A DNA stretch of 6,845 nt from NCBI GenBank assembly GCA_016283985.1, contig JAEENZ010000034.1, positions 1 through 6,845 of the forward strand, read 5' to 3'. Below are positions 1 to 5,968 of this stretch, one piece after another (the first letter of the stretch is position 1; each line of letters begins with the position of its first letter). The notes under the pieces are model-generated. The model searched no databases. It was not told where the DNA came from and was given only the letters and a program-made list of their open reading frames with translations. The stretch comes from Bacteroidales bacterium (GTDB lineage: Bacteria > Bacteroidota > Bacteroidia > Bacteroidales > UBA932). The translations under genes were made by a program, and so were the position numbers.

Positions 1-602
1 TGTCCATCATATTCCTCATCCTGCTCTGCAGTCTGCCGGCCCTCTCCGGCGGCGGGGATTTCCTAGGCCGTCTTCATCCCGGAGTCGAATGGGGAATGTC
101 CCTTACTCCAGCCTCTTTCCACCATTACAATTATCTGGATGAATCGATAGGTTTCAGGATCAATGACGAGGGGTGGGATTATAGCACCAAGCTCGGTGCA
201 TTCATACTGGGATCGGTGGCGTTCGATATCACCCGGACCTTCAGCGTGGGTATCCTTTCCGGTTGGCAGGGGGTGGAACGGGACAGAAGGATAGTGCCGT
301 TGATTTCCAGGCTGTCATTCTATCTGTCGGGCATGGAAGATGACAGCTTATTCGTCTATACCGACCTGGGTCTGGCCCTGGATGATTTGAAGAAGAAATG
401 CAATTTCATGCAGATAGGAAGCGGATACCGCCTTTTGCTCACGCCCGGCTACTCTCTCAACTTCCGGGTGAGCGGCAGGATAGTCTATGACCGTCCTGAA
501 GTGTGGGATCCCATCGAGGAAGAATACGTTTCAGAGCGCAACGTCAAGCGTAACGACGCCTGGTACTGCGCTCTGAACTTAGGCTTTTCCCTGGAATTCT
601 AA
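1..602 (+). CDS. Outer-membrane beta-barrel protein, 5' end missing
   Basis: The reading frame is already open at base 3, so the gene starts upstream of the window; at least 199 residues are present. The first ATG inside (base 96) is not the true start, because the residues before it read as the hydrophobic core of a signal peptide (SIIFLILLCSLPALSGGG) with a likely cleavage site after ALS. This piece has no Lys or Arg, so the charged n-region and start codon probably lie further upstream. The only Cys near the cleavage site lacks a small residue before it, so a lipoprotein is unlikely. The mature part shows alternating polar and hydrophobic or aromatic stretches (near residues 70-90, 130-150 and 185-199) and ends in ...LGFSLEF. 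A terminal Phe is typical of outer-membrane barrels. Size suggests roughly eight strands. No specific family or ligand is recognised. The TAA stop overlaps the stop of the convergent cysteate synthase gene. Confidence 0.75.
   Translation, partial: SIIFLILLCSLPALSGGGDFLGRLHPGVEWGMSLTPASFHHYNYLDESIGFRINDEGWDYSTKLGAFILGSVAFDITRTFSVGILSGWQGVERDRRIVPLISRLSFYLSGMEDDSLFVYTDLGLALDDLKKKCNFMQIGSGYRLLLTPGYSLNFRVSGRIVYDRPEVWDPIEEEYVSERNVKRNDAWYCALNLGFSLEF
530..577. repeat. 11-bp perfect inverted repeat near the 3' end of the barrel gene
   Basis: The arms TTCAGAGCGCA (530-540) and TGCGCTCTGAA (567-577) are exact reverse complements, separated by a 26-base loop. The repeat sits inside coding sequence, 22 bases before the barrel gene's stop codon. 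On the plus strand it is followed by a short T-run (CTTTTCC, starting at about base 583), so it could act as a weak terminator or an mRNA-stabilising hairpin where no intergenic space exists. No such function is proven, and chance is possible. Confidence 0.5.
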
Positions 603-1882
603 AACAGGGAGTTCACTTTCGCTATTATCTCATCTGCCGGCAACTCCGGGCTGAGTACAAGTTCCGGTTCGAGAAGATGGAAGCCCTTGGCCATCGCTGC
701 CAGGGAACCGCCTCCGGTTATGTTCAGCATCACCACGTCCTCTTTCCGGACCTGTCCTTCGCGGACGGCGGTGGCAAGCGCTTGCACGGCGCATGCGGGG
801 GCGGGGAAGATATCGTATCCTTCGAGATTGCGGAACTGGAGTATCCAGTAGATAATATCGTCGTTGCTGGCCAGGAAGGAATCCCCGCGGCTGTCGACAA
901 GAGCATCATAAAGGCCTCCTGCGATGCCATAAGGAGGTTTGCGGTTGCTTAGCACCTTGGCAAGGATACTTTCGGCCTGGCGGCGTCCCACCTCAGGTTC
1001 AAGAGCAACGAGTTCCCTCTTCCTGGCCTGCCATGAATCGTGCAGAAGGGTGAAAGGCTTGTTCTGGGCGACGAAAATCTTCATCTTGGTATCGCCGAAC
1101 CGCCCGTCCTCGATAAGGCGGAGGTTGTTCTCCCAGGCGGCGATTGCGCCGGTGCCTGATCCCACTGCCTGGAAATAAGCGTCAGGGATGCATCCTATGG
1201 CCTCTACGGCAGAAAGTAGGGTAGTACCCATGCCGTCGCGTCTGGCGACGTTCTTGGCCCCTCCTTCTGCGAAATAACGGGGGTCCTGGCATATCTTCTC
1301 GCCAAGGGCGATGGCATCGTAGTAATCCGAGCCGGCGGGGGAGGCGACAAGCTTGACGCAGGGGTTCAACTTATGCTGGAACCAGAGGTCGTGGCGGTTA
1401 TCGAAAGGAACGCAGATCACGATAGGAATGTCGTTGTCCGAGCATACCTGTGCGAAGGCGCGGGCCGTATTGCCGGCCGACTGCACCACAAGCGTGCGTT
1501 TTTCCTTCTTGTCCATGCGGGCGCACACGCTGAATGCCTCGGTCTCCTTGAAAGAGCAGGTCTGGAACTTTGCACCAATCTTCGGATTATAACCGGAGAA
1601 GGTGATGTAAAGATTATCCAGGCCGAGAAACTTGCCCAGGCCCTTACTGTGATAGGTGACAGGGGCACAGGAATGGCGCAGCGTGCGCTGGATAGGCATC
1701 CATTCGGCATAACGGTAAAGCCCCTTGAGGTCGTCACGCGGGGTGAACTTCTTGTTCTCGTAGACGGCTCTGACCAGAGAAGGGGAGGGGGCCTCCGGAT
1801 CTGCAAGAGTCCATCCGCGGTCTTCGAAAATGCGGCCCGTGCCGACATTCATCAGTTTATACTTGGTTCCTTGAAACTTCAT
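599..1882 (-). CDS. Cysteate synthase (PLP-dependent, threonine synthase-like)
   Basis: This 427-residue cytoplasmic enzyme belongs to the fold-type II PLP family. Visible motifs in order are SFKETEA with the probable PLP lysine K112, the substrate-loop segment SAGNTARA (135-142), the PLP phosphate-binding loop GSGTGAIA (241-248) and NITGGG (387-392). The N-terminal GLYRYAEWMPI segment (54-64) and overall length match the cysteate synthase branch, which evolved from threonine synthase. Known members convert O-phospho-L-serine plus sulfite to L-cysteate and phosphate. In methanogens cysteate feeds coenzyme M synthesis; in Bacteroidota it feeds capnine-type sulfonolipids. The lysine motif reads KET where threonine synthases usually have KDR. 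The cysteines of the N-terminal zinc ribbon seen in some threonine synthases are absent. It is the last gene of a three-gene operon, starting 12 bases after the antiporter stop, with no Shine-Dalgarno sequence. Its TAG overlaps the barrel gene's TAA. A divergent threonine synthase is the main alternative. Confidence 0.8.
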   Translation of the reverse strand: MKFQGTKYKLMNVGTGRIFEDRGWTLADPEAPSPSLVRAVYENKKFTPRDDLKGLYRYAEWMPIQRTLRHSCAPVTYHSKGLGKFLGLDNLYITFSGYNPKIGAKFQTCSFKETEAFSVCARMDKKEKRTLVVQSAGNTARAFAQVCSDNDIPIVICVPFDNRHDLWFQHKLNPCVKLVASPAGSDYYDAIALGEKICQDPRYFAEGGAKNVARRDGMGTTLLSAVEAIGCIPDAYFQAVGSGTGAIAAWENNLRLIEDGRFGDTKMKIFVAQNKPFTLLHDSWQARKRELVALEPEVGRRQAESILAKVLSNRKPPYGIAGGLYDALVDSRGDSFLASNDDIIYWILQFRNLEGYDIFPAPACAVQALATAVREGQVRKEDVVMLNITGGGSLAAMAKGFHLLEPELVLSPELPADEIIAKVNSLF

Positions 1883-1894
1883 GGCAGCTAAGGT

Positions 1895-2824
1895 TTATAA
1901 TGCATAGAAAAGTTTGGTCATATAGGCTGCAAACAACAGCAGCAGAAGCGTCGCATCGAAACGGTCCAGAATGTTCTTCTTTCCCGTGTATATCCCCGTC
2001 CAGACCAGTATGATGCTGAGCAGGAGGGCGGCATAATCGTACATGTCCACGCGGGCGAAACTGGTAGGGGAAACTATAGCGGAGACGCCCAGGATCAGGA
2101 AAAGGTTGAACACGTTGGAACCCAGTATGTTGCCAAGCGCCAGCTGGCTGCGTTTCTTGGCCAGGGCCACGATGCTCGTTACGAATTCAGGCAGGGAAGT
2201 ACCCATCGCCAGCACGGTTATGGCGATGAACTTGTCGCTCACGCCTATCATGCGGGCAATACTCTCCGCGGAACGGACAAAGAGCCTTCCTCCCAGGATG
2301 AGGCAGACCAGACCTCCGACAATCAATATGATAGCATAATAGAGAGGGAAGTCTTTGGAAGGCGTTTCTTCTTCTGCGGGAGCGTCAGTGCGGAAACTGT
2401 AGATGATATAAAGGATGAACAGCGCTACCAGCACTATGCCTTCTACCCTGCTCAAGCCCCCGTATTTACCCATGAAGACCACTATGAAAGTGGCCAGGAT
2501 GGTGATGGGTATGTCCCGGAATTTGTTCTGGCGTGTAATCGCAACCGGCACTATCATGGCCGAAACGGCCAGTATGAGGCTGGTATTGAATATGTTGGAG
2601 CCGATGATGTTGCCAACTGCGATATCGGAATTCCGGGCTATCGCGCCCGTTACGCTTACCACCAATTCCGGTAGGGAAGTGCCGAAACCGACTATGACCA
2701 GGCCGATGACGAATTCACTGATACCCGTCCTGCGCGCTACGGAAGATGCTCCGTCCACCAGGACGTTCGCCCCGCATATAACCATGGCGAGGCCCAGAAG
2801 CAGGGTTATTATCTGTAAAAACAT
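1895..2824 (-). CDS. Calcium/sodium antiporter, CaCA family (YrbG-like)
   Basis: This 309-residue inner-membrane protein has about ten hydrophobic segments in two homologous halves, as in YrbG/NCX-type cation exchangers. The first alpha repeat holds GTSLPEL (48-54) followed by GNIIGSNIFN (71-80). The second holds GTSLPEF (208-214) followed by GNILGSNVFN (231-240). The glutamates E53 and E213 are the expected ion-coordinating residues. A polar, acidic linker (about 145-158, APAEEETPSKD) joins the halves. The protein is full length, with no missing core motif. By family it exchanges Ca2+ against Na+ across the inner membrane, although the exact ion cannot be read from sequence alone. It is the middle gene of the operon, 9 bases after the rlmD stop and 12 bases before cysteate synthase, so all three are probably co-transcribed. 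No Shine-Dalgarno sequence precedes its ATG. Confidence 0.92.
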   Translation of the reverse strand: MFLQIITLLLGLAMVICGANVLVDGASSVARRTGISEFVIGLVIVGFGTSLPELVVSVTGAIARNSDIAVGNIIGSNIFNTSLILAVSAMIVPVAITRQNKFRDIPITILATFIVVFMGKYGGLSRVEGIVLVALFILYIIYSFRTDAPAEEETPSKDFPLYYAIILIVGGLVCLILGGRLFVRSAESIARMIGVSDKFIAITVLAMGTSLPEFVTSIVALAKKRSQLALGNILGSNVFNLFLILGVSAIVSPTSFARVDMYDYAALLLSIILVWTGIYTGKKNILDRFDATLLLLLFAAYMTKLFYAL

Positions 2825-2833
2825 TGTGTAAAG

Positions 2834-4243
2834 TTACTCCTTTATTTGCAATTTACAAACATTCTCTACATGCTGGGTATGCGGGAACATGTCAACGGGC
2901 TGGACGGCGGTTATTTCGTATTTTTCCGCCATCATGGCAAGGTCTCTTGCCTGGGAGGCCGGATTGCAACTGACGTAGACGATACGCCCCGGAGCAGCGT
3001 CCATTATGACTTTCACGACGTCTGGATGCATGCCCGCACGGGGCGGATCGACTATCATCACGTCCGGACGGCCGTGTTCGGCTATGAAATCCGCCGTGAG
3101 CACGTCCTTCATGTCTCCCGCGAAGAATGAGCAGTTGTCTATCCCGTTGGCCTCGGCGTTGATACGTGCATCCTCGATGGCCTCCGGAACATACTCGATT
3201 CCAATCACCTTGGATGCCTTGCGGCTCACGAACTGGGCTATGGTACCCGTGCCGGTATAGAGGTCGTAAACCACCTCATCTCCCTGTAAATCAGCGAATT
3301 CCCTGGCCACTTCGTAAAGATTGCATGCCTGCAGGGTGTTGGTCTGGTAGAAGGATTTAGGTCCTATCTTGAAGCGCAGGCCCTCCATTTCTTCATAGAT
3401 GGCCTCATCGCCCTTGTACAGAATGCACTTCTGGTCAGATATGCTGTCGTTCAGCTTGGCGTTTATGATGTAGTAGAGAGACGTAATCTGGGGGAATTCG
3501 GCCGCCAGAGCATCCAGGAAGGCCTTCCTGCCACCGAAATCACAGGCAAAGCAGACAATGGCCATGGTTGCTCCGCTTTCCGTAGTACGGACGAATATGG
3601 TGCGGAAGACACCCCTGTTCTCCCTTATATTATAAAAGGGGATACCGTGCTCTATGGCGTATCTTTTCGCGAACAGGCGTATTGAATTGGATGGTTCCGG
3701 CTGGAGGAAGCACTCCTGCAGGTCCAGAACCTTGTCGAAGAACTTACCCACGTGGAAACCAAGCCCGCAGCGCTGTTCGTCCGTCAGGCCTTCCGGATCT
3801 TCGTCCGGGAGTATCCATCTGCGGTCGGAGGCCGTGAATTCCAGTTTGTTACGATAGAAAACCGTACGTTCGGAGGGAAGGGTAGGGAGGATTTCAGGAA
3901 CATTCAGATGTCCGATACGCACCAGCTGGTCGTAGACCTGCTGACGCTTGGCTTCAAGCTGGAGAGTATAGGGGAGAGGTTGCCATTTGCAGCCGCCGCA
4001 TACCCCAAAATGCCTGCAGAAGGGCTCCAGACGGTCTTTTGACGGTTGTTTGATGGTCAGAATACTGCCCTCCAGATAGTTCTTTTTCTTTTTAAATACC
4101 CTGATATCGACAACATCTCCCGGAACGGCGAACGGCACGAAAACCACCTGTCCGTCAGGACTGTGAGCGATAGCCTTACCTTCGGCTGCAACAGCCTCGA
4201 CCGTAATATTCTCCAGGACTAAATCGACTTTCTTTCTAGACAT
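2834..4243 (-). CDS. rlmD: 23S rRNA (uracil-C5)-methyltransferase RlmD (RumA)
   Basis: This 469-residue enzyme makes m5U in 23S rRNA (U1939 in E. coli numbering) using S-adenosylmethionine. The N-terminus is a TRAM-type RNA-binding beta-barrel (about 8-62). The iron-sulfur ligands are C76, C82 and C85 in PFCRHFGVCGGCKWQ, with C177 as the likely fourth. The C-terminal Rossmann methyltransferase domain shows SFYQTN (297-302), the SAM loop DLYTGTGTIAQ (327-337), IVDPPRAG (397-404), the catalytic nucleophile C426 in VSCNP, and HTQHVEN with the probable general base E460. All catalytic and cluster residues are intact. The ATG at 4243 is fixed by the TRAM start; the next Met (227) would delete the TRAM and cluster regions. 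It is the first gene of the operon. A TAnnTTTG box ends 4 bases before this ATG. Paralogues acting on U747 (RlmC, RlmCD) are an alternative target assignment. Confidence 0.93.
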   Translation of the reverse strand: MSRKKVDLVLENITVEAVAAEGKAIAHSPDGQVVFVPFAVPGDVVDIRVFKKKKNYLEGSILTIKQPSKDRLEPFCRHFGVCGGCKWQPLPYTLQLEAKRQQVYDQLVRIGHLNVPEILPTLPSERTVFYRNKLEFTASDRRWILPDEDPEGLTDEQRCGLGFHVGKFFDKVLDLQECFLQPEPSNSIRLFAKRYAIEHGIPFYNIRENRGVFRTIFVRTTESGATMAIVCFACDFGGRKAFLDALAAEFPQITSLYYIINAKLNDSISDQKCILYKGDEAIYEEMEGLRFKIGPKSFYQTNTLQACNLYEVAREFADLQGDEVVYDLYTGTGTIAQFVSRKASKVIGIEYVPEAIEDARINAEANGIDNCSFFAGDMKDVLTADFIAEHGRPDVMIVDPPRAGMHPDVVKVIMDAAPGRIVYVSCNPASQARDLAMMAEKYEITAVQPVDMFPHTQHVENVCKLQIKE

Positions 4244-4247
4244 CTTT

Positions 4248-4255
4248 CAAAAATA
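4248..4255 (-). promoter_or_regulatory. Candidate -7 box for the rlmD operon (TATTTTTG)
   Basis: Read on the minus strand this is TATTTTTG, an exact match to the Bacteroidota -7 consensus TAnnTTTG. It is followed by AAAG and then the rlmD ATG. No TTTG is found about 19 bases upstream for a -33 element. If used, transcription would start at or next to the ATG, giving a leaderless mRNA. The call rests on one short motif. Confidence 0.4.
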
Positions 4256-4304
4256 ATCCATCCTGAAACATCCAGTGTTTCCCGAATGCGAAGATAAGCA
4301 TTTT

Positions 4305-4335
4305 TTTGCTACATTTGTAGATAGAGCCACTTTTG
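4305..4335 (+). promoter_or_regulatory. Candidate promoter(s) for the mscS gene
   Basis: Two overlapping readings exist. TACATTTG (4310-4317) is a perfect TAnnTTTG -7 box but has only a poor -33. Alternatively TTTG (4305-4308) is followed after exactly 19 bases by CACTTTTG (4328-4335), which has the ideal -33 and spacing but one mismatch in the -7. Either would give a 5' leader of roughly 50-70 bases before the ATG at 4388. The first box is itself embedded in CTACATTTGTAG (4309-4320), a perfect 5-bp inverted repeat with a 2-base centre. The whole divergent gap 4244-4387 is AT-rich and holds no gene that I can see. Confidence 0.5.
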
Positions 4336-4367
4336 TTACACAATTTATATTATGTTAAGTTATAGAT

Positions 4368-4377
4368 ATTGATCAAT
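4368..4377. repeat. 10-bp palindrome in the mscS leader
   Basis: ATTGATCAAT is a perfect palindrome ending 10 bases before the mscS start codon, downstream of the candidate promoters. It could be a protein-binding half-site pair or simply an AT-rich coincidence. No regulator is encoded nearby to support an operator. Confidence 0.3.
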
Positions 4378-4387
4378 CCCCTATACC

Positions 4388-5317
4388 ATGTTATTACCTA
4401 TTTTACAAGCTGAAGCGGCGGCCGTCGAAAAATTCACGGCCGACTCCATCCAGGCCAAGACTGCCGAGACCCTCGACTTGATCAGAAACACAGACACCAA
4501 CGTCCTTCTCGAGAATCTCGGCCAGCAAGCCATCCATTTCGGCCTCAAGGTGCTCGCAGCGCTGGCTATCTACATTATCGGCGCCTGGATCATCAAGAGG
4601 ATCACCAAACTCGTTGCCAAGGGCTTTGAACGTAAGAAATCCGATGCTGCCCTGGCATCGTTCGTCAGGAGCCTTGTTTCCATCACCCTCTGGGTCCTGC
4701 TAATTATCATCACAATCGGCGCACTCGGTGTCAACACAACATCCCTGGCCGCCCTCCTTGCTGCCGGTGGCATGGCCATAGGCATGGCACTGAGCGGCAC
4801 GGTCCAGAACTTCGCAGGCGGCATCATGCTGCTTGTCTTCAAACCCGTTAAAGCCGGCGATTTCATTGAGGCTCAAGGCTTTATAGGCACTGTGAGTGAA
4901 ATCAACATCACCAGCACCAAACTCATAACCCTCGACAACAGAGTGGTTTTCATCCCTAACGGAGCTCTCTCCAGCGGCACAATTAACAACTTCTCCGTCA
5001 ATGAGTTACGCCGTGTTGACATAACCGTGAACATAGCCTATGGTAACGATATAGACAAGGCTAAGGAAACAGCCCTGGAGATAATCAAATCCAACCCCAG
5101 CGTACTGGACTCCTCCACCCCGGGCGCGGCTGATCCTTTCGTAGCCCTGCTCAACTTCAAGGAAAGCACCATAGAGCTGGTTACCCGCACATGGGTAAAG
5201 GCTCCGGATTACTGGCCTGTCTACTTCTGGATTAACGAAAACCTGTATGCCCAACTTCCCAAGAAAGGCATCAATTTCAGTTTCCCTCAGTTGAACGTAA
5301 ATCTGAAGAACGGCTAG
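4388..5317 (+). CDS. Small-conductance mechanosensitive channel, MscS family
   Basis: This 309-residue inner-membrane channel is expected to open under membrane tension and release solutes during osmotic downshock. An N-terminal polar stretch (about 1-48) precedes TM1 (about 50-70), TM2 (about 92-114) and the pore helix TM3 (about 117-150, [21 protein letters not shown] region). The signature [10 protein letters not shown] (152-161) and the beta-domain motif [16 protein letters not shown] (188-203) follow, and the protein ends with an FSFPQ motif (297-301) as in E. coli MscS. Length is slightly above the 286 residues of E. coli MscS because of the N-terminus. By alignment the E. coli gate leucines L105 and L109 correspond to M129 and M133. 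No Shine-Dalgarno sequence is visible. It is transcribed alone, divergent from rlmD. Its TAG overlaps the folE stop by 4 bases. Confidence 0.93.
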   Translation: MLLPILQAEAAAVEKFTADSIQAKTAETLDLIRNTDTNVLLENLGQQAIHFGLKVLAALAIYIIGAWIIKRITKLVAKGFERKKSDAALASFVRSLVSITLWVLLIIITIGALGVNTTSLAALLAAGGMAIGMALSGTVQNFAGGIMLLVFKPVKAGDFIEAQGFIGTVSEINITSTKLITLDNRVVFIPNGALSSGTINNFSVNELRRVDITVNIAYGNDIDKAKETALEIIKSNPSVLDSSTPGAADPFVALLNFKESTIELVTRTWVKAPDYWPVYFWINENLYAQLPKKGINFSFPQLNVNLKNG

Positions 5318-5907
5318 TCCTTCCCTATCAGGCTGAGAAACTCGCTGCGCGTGCGCGCAGAAGCGAGAAATACACCGGAAAAAGCCGACGTCGTAGTTAC
5401 GGCGTTGGTTTTTTCTACTCCCCTCATGCTCATGCAGGTATGCATGGCCTCGATTACCACCGCAACGCCCAGAGGATTCAGGGCGTCCTGTATGCAGTCA
5501 CGGATCTGTTCAGTAAGCCTTTCCTGCACCTGGAGACGTCTTGCATAGCACTCCACTACCCTCGCAATCTTGCTCAGGCCGGTAATCTTGCCGTCGGGGA
5601 TGTAAGCCACGTGGGCCTTGCCGATGAATGGCATCATGTGATGCTCGCAAAGGGAATACAACTCGATATCCTTCACCACGACCATGTGCTTGTAATCCTC
5701 CTCGAAAAGGGCGGATTTGATGATTTCCGCGCCATCCTCTTCGTATCCCTTGGTGAGGAACTGAAGGGCCTTGGCGACCCTTTCCGGGGTCTTCAGGAGC
5801 CCTTCACGGGATCCGTCCTCCCCTATCAGGGAAAGAATGGCCTTGACGTGCTCCGAAAGCTGCTCCGTGGTTTCGGTATCGTATTGTTCTATCCTCTTGT
5901 ATGACAT
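5314..5907 (-). CDS. folE: GTP cyclohydrolase I
   Basis: This 197-residue cytosolic enzyme converts GTP to 7,8-dihydroneopterin triphosphate and formate, the first step of tetrahydrofolate synthesis; the same product can feed queuosine precursors. The zinc ligands are C87 and H90 in [19 protein letters not shown] and C158 in [21 protein letters not shown] (37-48) and [10 protein letters not shown] (110-119) are further family landmarks, and the length fits compact bacterial FolE proteins. I place the start at 5907 ([10 protein letters not shown]). The frame stays open to 6039, but that extra 44-residue stretch crosses the upstream terminator and the -7 box and shows no family similarity. A TAnnTTTG box ends 4 bases before the chosen ATG. 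The gene appears monocistronic, insulated upstream by a terminator, and overlaps the convergent mscS gene by the CTAG shared at both stops. Confidence 0.96.
   Translation of the reverse strand: MSYKRIEQYDTETTEQLSEHVKAILSLIGEDGSREGLLKTPERVAKALQFLTKGYEEDGAEIIKSALFEEDYKHMVVVKDIELYSLCEHHMMPFIGKAHVAYIPDGKITGLSKIARVVECYARRLQVQERLTEQIRDCIQDALNPLGVAVVIEAMHTCMSMRGVEKTNAVTTTSAFSGVFLASARTRSEFLSLIGKD
5341..5367. repeat. GC-rich imperfect hairpin at the 3' end of folE
   Basis: CTCGCT (5341-5346) pairs with AGCGAG (5362-5367), enclosing GCGC-GTGC-GCGC (5347-5358) plus an AGA bulge. The element lies within the last codons of folE and starts 23 bases past the mscS stop. On the minus strand it is followed by TTTCTC, a weak pyrimidine run. 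It might slow polymerase at the convergent junction, but it lacks a proper T-tract on either strand. Confidence 0.35.
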
Positions 5908-5911
5908 GGTG

Positions 5912-5919
5912 CAAATATA
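5912..5919 (-). promoter_or_regulatory. -7 box for folE (TATATTTG)
   Basis: On the minus strand this is TATATTTG, a perfect TAnnTTTG match, followed by CACC and the folE ATG. It directly abuts the T-tract of the upstream terminator (TTTTTTTG-TATATTTG). No TTTG lies at the expected -33 position, which falls inside the terminator stem-loop. Transcription would begin at or within a base or so of the ATG. Confidence 0.55.
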
Positions 5920-5920
5920 C

Positions 5921-5951
5921 AAAAAAAGGCGGACACCGGAGTGCCCGCCTT
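5921..5951 (-). terminator. Intrinsic terminator of the upstream surface-protein gene
   Basis: On the minus strand AAGGCGGGCAC pairs with GTGTCCGCCTT around a TCCG tetraloop: 11 base pairs with a single G-U, then a run of seven T (two of which close the stem). It begins 17 bases after the TAA of the 5969-6845 gene. On the plus strand the stem is not followed by T residues, so it should work in one direction only. It insulates folE from the gene upstream. Confidence 0.9.
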
Positions 5952-5968
5952 GAATCTGACATAAAGGA

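Noticed and set aside
96..98. ATG as start of the barrel gene
   Set aside because: The in-frame residues before it form a signal-peptide-like hydrophobic stretch, so the true start is upstream of the window.
599..1882. Plain threonine synthase call for the PLP enzyme
   Set aside because: The KET instead of KDR lysine motif, the missing zinc-ribbon cysteines and the N-terminal GLYRYAEWMPI layout fit the cysteate synthase branch better, although this remains the main alternative.
1373..1891. 172-codon plus-strand open frame opposite the cysteate synthase gene
   Set aside because: It is an antisense shadow of a well-supported enzyme gene, has no recognisable domain and has no promoter-like sequence of its own.
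4285..4307. AATGC/GCATT hairpin followed by seven T on the plus strand, terminator-like
   Set aside because: The stem is only 5-6 bp with an 8-base loop, and no plus-strand gene reads into it from upstream. The T-run more likely belongs to the mscS promoter region.
5440..5904. 154-codon plus-strand open frame opposite folE
   Set aside because: The opposite strand encodes an intact GTP cyclohydrolase I with all zinc ligands; this frame shows no family features.
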